64,000 bases of DNA from Polytrichum commune (taxonomy: Eukaryota; Streptophyta; Polytrichopsida; Polytrichales; Polytrichaceae): contig OX485806.1 in assembly GCA_950295325.1 (NCBI GenBank), positions 19,220,001-19,284,000 on the forward strand. The letters run 5' to 3'. Below the pieces are notes generated by a model, which worked only from the letters and a program-made list of their open reading frames with translations, was not told where the DNA came from and did not search any database. A program made the translations under genes and the position numbers. Below are positions 56,258-64,000 of the stretch, piece after piece. Positions within the stretch are counted from its first letter, which is position 1. Every line of letters starts with the position of its first letter.

Positions 56258-56304
56258 ATATTAAATTTATATAATTTATATAATTTATATAATTTATATA
56301 AAAT
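56258..56304 (+). repeat. TTTATATAA tandem repeat
   Basis: Four to five units of a 10-11-bp TTTATATAAT motif lie between 56260 and 56302. Confidence 0.8.
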
Positions 56305-56353
56305 ACGCTTAAGACCCGTCTACCTTAGATGCATGGATTGTGGCTTCTAGGTA

Positions 56354-56731
56354 CACTAAGTATGATACTTAGTGTCACCAATTCTAATTGTCTTGCTCAA
56401 CACTAATTGTAAACCGTGCTATAGTGTCACCAACACTAAATGCTAGCCCAACATTATTTGTCATTCCTTGTTAAACATTTGGGGCATTAAAGATTCACAG
56501 TGTTGCACTTATTGTCACTTACAAAGTGAATGTTTCATCCAAATTTCAATCATCCATCACAACATTTCATCACAAGTTGCTGACAAGAGGAAGGTAGGGT
56601 TTTGGCCAATCAATGGATGAACTCATCCATCATCCATGACAAAATTTCCTTACTTATCCCTACAAAACATCATCTAAAAAGTTACCGTAGTGACATTAAA
56701 CACCATATGACACTAAACACCATATTAAGTG
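56354..56731. mobile_element. MITE with self-palindromic CACTAAAT ends, copy 2 (378 bp)
   Basis: The left end after TA is the palindrome CACTAAGTATGATACTTAGTG. The right end is CACTAAACACCATATTAAGTG. Interior motifs match copy 1 at 52293, including TTTCAATCATCCATCACAAC. Confidence 0.7.
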
Positions 56732-56812
56732 TGGGTCTTCAACCTCAACTGGTTATTTAGCCTTGAACTTCAACCGGTTATTTCTCAACCTCAACCGGTT
56801 CACCTGTAGCTA

Positions 56813-57229
56813 CACTAATTATGATATTTAGTGTGACTTATTGTTTGGAGTTAAATGTTCCTATATCGCTTTACTGTTAATGTACTCTTTTACCAAGTAA
56901 AGATGTTGATGTTCTATAGTGTCCATACAACCAATTCGAATATGGTGGGTAAAAAATGAGATGCATAGTAGACAGTTTTTTTTTTTTTTTGAGACAGAAG
57001 ACCGACATGCCATCGCCAAAGCACATGAGACAATTGACCACCTGACAAGTTTTCCGTCAAGTAGAGAGGAGATTTCACAGCCGGGATTCGAACCGCCAAC
57101 CTCTTCCTTGAGATTTGGGTATCTCTCCACCATCATCCGGTAGTTTAAGGTCATCTCGGACCGCACAGTAGACAATCACAGCATTGCGTAATTTCAAATA
57201 ATAAGTCACACTAGATATCATATTTAGTG
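56813..57229. mobile_element. Nested TA-flanked MITE with CACTAAAT-type ends (417 bp)
   Basis: It starts CACTAATTATGATATTTAGTG and ends CACTAGATATCATATTTAGTG. TA on both sides (56811-56812 and 57230-57231) fits the 2-bp target duplication. It contains a SINE. Confidence 0.78.
56975..57162 (-). mobile_element. tRNA-derived SINE, intact copy (188 bp) with target duplication
   Basis: On the minus strand it runs from GGTCCGAGATGACC at 57162 to a poly-A tail (T15 on the plus strand, from 56976). The B box GGTTCGAATCCCGGC lies at 57094-57080. GCATAGTAGACA (56963-56974) and GCACAGTAGACA (57163-57174) form a 12-bp duplication with one mismatch. Confidence 0.9.
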
Positions 57230-57256
57230 TAGCGGTTTGGTTCTCCCCATTCATTG

Positions 57257-58190
57257 AGTCTTTTTTTTTTTCTTTTTTTTTCAATATTCATTTTCTTGTT
57301 TGCCGGTTCGTTGAGTCAATATTCTTTTCCTTATTTGAGACAAATGGGCCTTGCCATTGCTTGCAACAAGGCCTGACACGTGACTCAATGCCACCACGTG
57401 ACCCAATGAGGTAAAGTAAAGGTAAGTGAGACCGGGCTTAATGTGGACCAACTTCACACTTCCATCTCCACAAGTACTTATGGCCGGTTTTATTTGACTG
57501 GGGATTGTCTCATCTAATCAACATTTAGCAAATCACAAACATTGGCATTTCAAGTCTCGAAATTAGAGTTGAGATGCTAAAAGTTATAAGACGTCAAAGT
57601 GAAGATACTTCTTTTTCTTCTTGAAAGGCCACATAGGTTTTCCCACTTCTCTTCGGGAGAGACTAAATTCCAATGGTCCAACTTGGAGCTGATGTTTTTC
57701 TCCTAAAACTTTATGAAGTGAAAATGTCCCATCAAATGAATCAAAACTGTAAACTTCCGTAGTCGTAGTTTAGCTTCAACAAGAACTTGTAGTTCTCCAG
57801 TACACGGTCATAAACACATTTACTATATCCAAAGCACAAAGTGAGTTTCGAACGCAAGTGACACCATAGACTCTAAATAATGTGCTTCAACATTGATACA
57901 ATCTGTGAAAAAAAAGATGTTTTTTTCAAATACAAATGTACAGCAACGTGTAACTACAAATAACAACCCATAAGGAAAACCGAAATTGGTGTAGTGTTAT
58001 TTTATTGCATGGAGAACAGTTGGTTTTTGAAGCGGGGTAGTTTTCATAGAGAAAATGGAATTGGGTCTAGGCTAAAATTTATTTAACATTAAAAAAACAA
58101 ACAAAAAACAGAGACAGTTTTTGGAAGTTGTTTGCATTGGAAAAACTTGGGGTCTAGAGAGAGGTTCCAGTAGCTAAGAGAGTAAGTGAC
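57257..58190. other. Intergenic, no feature recognised
   Basis: A T-rich run lies at 57264-57282. The rest is AT-rich without open frames of interest. Confidence 0.4.
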
Positions 58191-58193
58191 TTA

Positions 58194-58385
58194 GGGCCAC
58201 TTCACACACGAGACTTAGAGCCCATGACCGTTACACTTCAAGCACTCTCATTGGTGGAAAAGGCGGAGCCGGTCCAAGTTCGCTGCTTCACACTACGCTT
58301 GAGGGAATGGGCTCCGCCTTTTCCACCAATGAGAGTGCTTGAAGTGTAACGGTCATGGGTTCTCAGTCTCGTGTGTGAAGTGGCC
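58194..58385. mobile_element. PIF/Harbinger-like foldback MITE (192 bp) with TTA target duplication
   Basis: Arms of about 78-81 bp (58190-58270 and 58310-58390) are almost perfect inverted repeats separated by a ~39-base loop. The terminus is GGGCCACTTCACACACGAG. TTA flanks both ends (58191-58193 and 58386-58388), the target typical of PIF/Harbinger (Tourist) elements. Confidence 0.92.
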
Positions 58386-58673
58386 TTAAGTACACCTTAC
58401 AAAGTTGTAATATATATTCCTCTTGGAGATCATAAAGCTAGCGGTTCACATTCACATCGGTAAACAATTACTGACAAACTCCGTGTGTTCTTTTTCTTTT
58501 TTTCCGGTTAAGATTTCTTTAATTATATATAAATATTTTAAATTCCCTAAATAGTGGAGTAGTAGTAGTGGTAGGCCATACTCTTTGTTGTCTTGAGGTG
58601 TGATGATTACCTTACTCCCGGTTCATTTTTTTTTGTAGTGGAATATAATAATAGTTCGTGCGTGGTAGCCTAA

Positions 58674-59172
58674 GGGCCACTTCACACACGAGTCTGAGAG
58701 CCCATGACCATTACGCTTCAAGCACTCTCATTGGTGGAAAAGGTGAGGTCGGTCCAAGTTCACTTCACACTACGTTTGAGGGACCAAAAGAGTATGTGAA
58801 TGCAAGATGGATGTAAAGTCTACATGGATTCCTACATGGCATCAAATGGAACGTGTTTCATGGTCACTTGGATTGTTTTCAAAAACCACCTCTTGGAAGT
58901 AGGCCTAACACAAAACCGGGAGACCATGACACTCCGTACACTCACAACCATTGATTTATTCTATTTTATCATGTGCGAGGACCCGCATGAATAGAAATTC
59001 GTTGAAACAACATTTGATTGAGGGTCCGGTCACATATGACTTCACACTACACTTGAGGGCTTGTGACCACACTCGATGATTTTGAAGGTGTGTTGGGACG
59101 GCCTTGGGACACTTTCTTATGGGCTCTTACAAATTTAGGGTCGTCGCTCTTGGCTCGTGTGTGAAGTGGCCC
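58674..59172. mobile_element. PIF/Harbinger-like non-autonomous element (499 bp) with TAA target duplication
   Basis: The left end GGGCCACTTCACACACGAG is exactly inverted at the right end (CTCGTGTGTGAAGTGGCCC). TAA flanks both sides (58671-58673 and 59173-59175). The interior is unlike the foldback copy at 58194 but resembles 8985-9395. No transposase is encoded. Confidence 0.93.
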
Positions 59173-59175
59173 TAA

Positions 59176-61150
59176 GTGGTACCTTGGCTTCAACTTTAAT
59201 TTCCAAAGCATGCAACCGCAAGGCAGGGAGTCAGAAGTTGGAGAGAGAGGGAATTATTGGATATACAAACCCTCATACATCCAACATTAAAACTTACATC
59301 CCCAATGAAGTTTGTTGTTGAGTCCTCGTCAATAATTTTGGTGTAGAATAATTTGGGGTTTTTATAGTTAATTCTCATGTCAAATCAACTACAAAAAATA
59401 ACCTCCAAGTTGCATATTATTTCAAGGTTTTGATGTTGAGTGAATGAGAGGTATGTTCGCATACGATAATTCTCTCTCTCTCTCTCTCTCTCTCTCGGGA
59501 AGTTTGGTTGTCATGCCAATCTCAAGTGTTTGAGGTAAGTTTAGTATGTGGGGTTAACTTGGAGTTGTTGGGTAAAGTAAAGCAGATGAAACCATGGGTT
59601 TAGTCCCAAACTCCGAGTTTATGAGAATTAACACAAAGTCGCACAAGCTTTCTTAATGCTTAAGATTATCATACACCAAGAGTGGTGTTGGGATATTGAA
59701 AACCGGCTTTCTAGCTTGTCCTACTAGGATGGGGTGGGCCTAGCTAGCAAGCGTTACGTAGGCCAATATGGGATTTAGGACAACGGGATAATCCCATGCG
59801 CATTATTACCATGTTTTAGATTCTAAAATTCCTTCAAAGTTTTTGAGCTGGTAAGAGGAGGTCCCAAAAGCTTCACCCAACTTTCAAAATAGGCTTCAAT
59901 GCACAAGGAGCTAATAAGCTCTTAATAGGGAAAATAAAAATAAAAAAATGATCAAACCCATGATGTCACCCCTCTTTGGAGGACTTTATGGATAACTCTA
60001 TTGTTTAGTCACTCTTCTTAATCAGACACCTATATCTGAGAGGTTTATGGAAAGGGTTGCAGTTAAGAATGTGCACCACAGAGACACGTGTCATAATGAT
60101 ATTAGACCATGTGCTTAATACATAGAAATTGTTTCAAGTTCAGTAAATCACCGTACACATGGAAGGGCATGTGTACTCCCTTGAGGAGGAAAAAAAAAGC
60201 TCTCATTTTGAACACTCTCATACATTTTGTATATCATGGTTGTTTTACACAACTGACCAAGGGCCGTTGCAAAAATGATTTTGGGTTTCTTGTGATAACG
60301 GTCAGTGGTCCAAAGTCATGACCATGAGAAATCTTACATCGTTTATTAAAAAGACTTGGTCACATGACATAGTGTAAAACCGACTTAGACTAGGATGCAA
60401 TGTTTCTAATAAATCAAACATCATCTAAAAACAAGTGACCTACTATACAAAAATATAGGCATCACTGAAGTAAATTCTAATGAAAAAAATTGTTGACATG
60501 GTCACCTTCATTTTCTAGCAAAGACTATCTATTTGGGTCGTCTAGTCACAAAATCCGGGTGACTATCAAACATTTTCAGGCATCTACTGGACATGTAGCA
60601 TTTTGTGTCAGTTCTCATCCTTTTTTTACACTTGATCAATCTTATTTTTGGTGACCATGTGTAAAGCAAAGTGGGACTACCTCTCATTTTTTAACCAATG
60701 AGAGACTACAAAAACTAGTGGTCATGGTTTGTGGTCACTACACTAAATATCATATTTAGTGTCCCTTACTATAGAAACTATGCAACACTATAATTGTTTA
60801 TTGCACATCTCATATTTTACGAACAAGGGTCGAATTAGTTGTTTGAACAAAATGAAACATTAACATCTATACTTGGTAAAAAAAAACATTAATTTTAAAA
60901 GATATAGAATTGTGTAACCCAACATAATAAATATCACACTTAGTGTAGTGGAAAGAACTCCTTAGGTGGTCACTCTTCTTATTCAAATACCTATATTTGA
61001 GCGATATATAATAGCAGCTTGTTGCTAAGAATGCACACCAAAAAGACATGTGTACTATTGAAATTGGATTATGTGCTCAACACACATGATTAATTTCAAG
61101 CTCAATAGTCAACACAATTGAAAGGGCTTGTAGATCACATAACCCTTAAA
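59176..61150. other. Intergenic, no supported gene
   Basis: A (CT)n microsatellite lies at 59471-59496. Isolated ACACTAAATAT-ATATTTAGTGT palindromes occur at about 60736-60760. The segments near 60000-60130 and 60960-61090 share CTCTTCTTAATCAGACACCTATAT-type and GTTGCTAAGAATG-type stretches, so they are diverged copies of one repeat. Confidence 0.45.
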
Positions 61151-61258
61151 GGATGCATGGTGTCATATACATCCATATACACAATTTGTATGGCCTCGAG
61201 GTTAAGCTGCTTAAGGCTAGAATAGTACTTGGATGAGCGACATTCCTAGCACTTGACA
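61151..61258 (+). pseudogene. 5S rRNA-derived sequence (pseudogene or SINE3 head)
   Basis: GGATGCATGGTGTCATA at the start and GAGGTTAAGCTGCTTAAGGC, GAATAGTACTTGGATGAGCG and ACATTCCT follow the order of plant 5S rRNA from its 5' end through the internal control region (box A, IE, box C). Similarity fades after 61258 and several conserved bases are changed, so it is not a functional 5S gene. Being single, it may be a 5S-derived SINE head. Confidence 0.7.
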
Positions 61259-61325
61259 GTTGGTGGGGCCTACCACCTATTATCCACCCAATCAGAGTGA
61301 GGTTATATGGGAGGAACAAGTTATT

Positions 61326-61802
61326 TTAACCAACCATGTGGGAACCTAGGGGCTTGCCCTTGGGGGCGATAGGTGATGGTTGCCTTGGCCATGAATGTTG
61401 AAGGTGTGCACCTTCAAAAGGAGGCAATGGTTGTTGGGGGCCTTCTAATTCTTGGAATGCCCAATTCAGGGTTACATATAGATTAGACCAACTTGAAAAT
61501 GAAGAAAAACCATAATTCACGATGGTAGCAACATTGGAGGCGTATTTTTGTTTACAAGCCTCACCAAATTTAGAAATAATGTTGATATACATATATGGGT
61601 TTGAATCCATATCGTGTACATTATCTTGTGTCAAGGAGAGAATGAAAGTATACTCATACTTGACATTGATGATCAAAATACAACATTTGTATTTGCATCT
61701 AAGGGCACCTAGTAGACTGTGTATTTGTACTAGTAGACCTTCATTTGGAGTTGTTTTATGCTTTTTCATCTCAACCTTGACTTCTGGAACATGAAATGAC
61801 AA
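61326..61802 (-). other. Unassigned minus-strand open frame, 158 codons
   Basis: The frame includes hydrophobic and aromatic stretches (VKYEYTFILSL, YMYINIISKFGEACKQKY) and a Pro-rich C-terminus (QQPLPPFEGAHL). I recognise no family. It lies between a 5S-derived fragment and a MITE in repeat-rich DNA, so a decayed mobile-element gene is as likely as a host gene. Confidence 0.2.
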
Positions 61803-61888
61803 TATTTATGATATGCAATTGCTAATTGGATAAGACAATAATTTCCCAAGTTGATCGAACATCCCATAAATTAACTTATGTGGAGCTA

Positions 61889-62226
61889 CACTAAATAGTC
61901 GTAATACTATGGGCCATAATTAGTTTCTACTCAATAGCTAATTACCATAATGAGAAAAAATGTGGGTCAAAGTGATTTTCCACTTGTGCTTAAATCTCTA
62001 GTATAAAATTAGTGTGAGCCGCATTAATTGTATTTCTAAGAAAAATTAATGCGGGTGATTATTTTCTTTTGCACTATATTTTTTGTCCTCTGACTAATAT
62101 TCAAATGTGTTGGTTGGAAATCTTCATGAGGTCTTGGCGGAAGACCCGGGGTCTTGGATCCACATTATTCCCTCGTTAATTATTTCCACGCTAATTTTCT
62201 GCCAACACTAATAGGACTATTCAATG
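61889..62226. mobile_element. TA-flanked MITE, family CAYTAAATAG (copy 2)
   Basis: It is colinear with 13340-13645. It starts CACTAAATAGTCGTAATACT, shares ACTAATATTCAA-TGTGTTGG, ends AATAGGACTATTCAATG, and has TA at 61887-61888 and 62227-62228. Confidence 0.82.
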
Positions 62227-62228
62227 TA

Positions 62229-64000
62229 GTTTCAACTAGGAAGTGCCCAAAATAGCGGCACATATATTCATTGCAATGTAATTGTTGCAATAGTTCGGGA
62301 GACCATGAGATAGTGGCGATCCTTACCTTAGATCCCACTTACGACCAAAACCGGAGTGCAATGACACCCATTATTTATTGAGCATAATCTACCACTAACA
62401 TGGAGGTATTCATATAAGGACTTCGCAAATTGAAATGGTCGGCTTATTGGTGGAGGGCTCACATCCTAAACCCTAAACCAATGTTGGACTTCTAGTATAG
62501 GTGAATGCACGGGTATCCATATTCTAGATCATTAATGGTATCAAAGAATCTACCCACGAGTATCAAAATTGTAATACCAGTCCAATATTGATATTTGGTG
62601 AAAAAAATGTTAGTACACATGAGTTGATATTCAAGTCAATACCATATTATGATGACTCTACGTAGGTATGAAGCTTCTTTCATGGTATATATATATATGA
62701 TTTTTATTGGAAGCAAAAACATTGTCAAATATCCATACTCTATTGACATCACAAAATGTGAAATCCTTATTATAGATGCCCAAATGATAATATCATAAAA
62801 TAAGACAGAATAAATCCAAGCATTGATTTAAATTGGCATGAGATGATTCACATTCAATGTTTAAACTAGACGGTCTATTATGTAGTCTTCATGTGGTATG
62901 AAAATTAGTTGTTGCGCAAATGAAGCACTTGCATGCGTACATATTGTTCAAGAACACGGCTAAAACCTAATAAGAGGTGTGTAGGTCACGCACTTTGCAA
63001 GTTTGTAGACATAATAACCTAGGCCTACCCTACTTACGTTGCAAGCTTTGACAAAGCCATTTGCGGTCAAAGGGTTGGTTAAAACTATTGCATGAAATCC
63101 GCAAACTCGTGTCACGGGAACTTGGAGAGATTGCGCATTAATAATCTCCGGGTTAGGGTTTGGAGGGACTTGTGATTCATAGCTTACAACACTCATGTGT
63201 GGAAAGTGTGAGAGAAGGAGTCGTAATAGGACGTCGACTAGCTACTAGGGGGATCACTACCTATACACACAAATCTCACACTTGGAGTTTGAAGTTGAAG
63301 TTGGTTGTAGCCATTGAGCATATTAACATGGATAACTACACGTGAAACCCCCATTGAATATCTCAAACTTTGATCATTATTTTGAGACGAAGGCATTTGG
63401 GAACACGGTGCCGAGCCATATGCTAATAATGGATGGTTTATATTTGAATTCGGGTTTAGAAAACTTGGGTTTCAAAACACAACTTAATGATCTTTACTTC
63501 TGGGATTCAAGATTGAACCATGGCTTGATATTTGGTTTGTCATATTGGGTGGAATATTTTCTTGAGTTGAGGTCGACAAGATTTGGTAAGGAAGTGGTTT
63601 CATCTTAGCGCTACTTCATTTATTCAATATATACTTTGGACTCATATTCTAGTGTGAACTCTTTGGGGTCCAAATTTTTGGTCTTGGTTGCTGGATCCTG
63701 GAGCTTCTTTGACCTTGGACCAAGTTATTGCAACCCACCTTCCCGGGGAGTGCACTCTTCAATGGAATTTTGTGTGAAATAAAACCCCTCATACACAATG
63801 GTATATCTACCAATGATATGCTAGAAACACATATTCATGTATTTATACGAAGATTTTTAATTCAATGTGATAAAGACCTCAACTACATGCAAAATTATTA
63901 TGCATGATATAAATATGTCTTTATTATATCTACAATTTACTTTCACTTCCCAATGAGGAAACTATTGAGATGTTACTCAAAATAATATGACCCTTCAACA
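62229..64000. other. AT-rich DNA to the window end, no supported gene
   Basis: Open frames at 62960-63196 (minus), 63160-63345 and 63342-63608 (plus) have no recognisable features. An (AT)n run lies near 62682-62698. Confidence 0.4.

Larger units (their letters stand above)
56733..57256 (+). mobile_element. hAT MITE split by a nested MITE
   Basis: The left part (to 56810) has CTTCAACCGGTTATTTCTCA and ends TTCACCTGTAGC. The right part resumes at 57232 with GCGGTTTGGTTCTCCCCATT and ends CATTG at 57256. Joined across 56813-57229, the two parts follow the reference copy. The left terminus is missing. Confidence 0.8.

Overview
The window looks like nuclear DNA of a land plant. It has intron-containing genes with GT-AG junctions, chloroplast- or mitochondrion-targeted proteins, plant-type families (DUF538, root-cap/LEA-like, a kinesin-12-like motor) and dense, nested transposable elements. 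The lineage is inferred only. The retroelement content and the intergenic composition fit a seedless plant (bryophyte, lycophyte or fern) better than a typical angiosperm, but nothing here proves it. Bacterial features (operons, CRISPR arrays) are absent.

Layout. 0.5-9.8 kb is a compact gene island with four apparently intact genes: a TMEM45/DUF716 membrane protein (+), a single-exon DUF538 protein (-), a chloroplast rhodanese of the STR14 type (-), and an eight-exon DCC/DUF393 thiol-disulfide oxidoreductase-like gene (+). The last two diverge from a shared ~0.9 kb intergenic region. 9.8-21 kb is repeat DNA: two abutting TA-flanked MITEs, a 75-bp tandem repeat open as a 12 x 25-residue protein, an A/C-rich tract, a degenerate Mutator-like transposase with a SWIM finger (-), and an array of a 22-bp palindrome. 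21.1-34.5 kb is dominated by retroelement sequence. A broken gag-like region interrupted by two insertions is followed by a large non-LTR retrotransposon with an ORF1 carrying a 2A-like GDIELNPGP motif, an APE-type endonuclease, RT, RNase H, a CCHC knuckle and a C-terminal restriction-like endonuclease. Two endonucleases in one element are the hallmark of the Dualen/RandI group. This copy is dead (stops and frameshifts).

34.5-39.9 kb holds an LTR-element remnant and a hAT element sitting on the edge of a CACTA-like foldback element. 40.0-41.3 kb is an intact, GC-rich, secreted root-cap/LEA-like gene with a TATA box. 42-46 kb holds a hAT MITE, a tRNA-derived SINE and a second copy of a ~0.95-kb repeat also found at 22.8 kb. 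46.8-48.7 kb is a kinesin motor-domain gene fragment (-) with correctly phased exons but a stop codon and no P-loop exon visible. 50-64 kb is almost entirely MITEs and SINEs, including a three-level nest (SINE inside a TA-flanked MITE inside a hAT MITE), two PIF/Harbinger-like elements and a 5S-rRNA-derived fragment.

The host genes do not form an evident pathway. The most notable object is the dual-endonuclease, 2A-bearing retrotransposon at ~26-34.5 kb, possibly extending upstream to ~21.7 kb. Exon boundaries, family assignments and duplications were read by eye; no database search or alignment was run.
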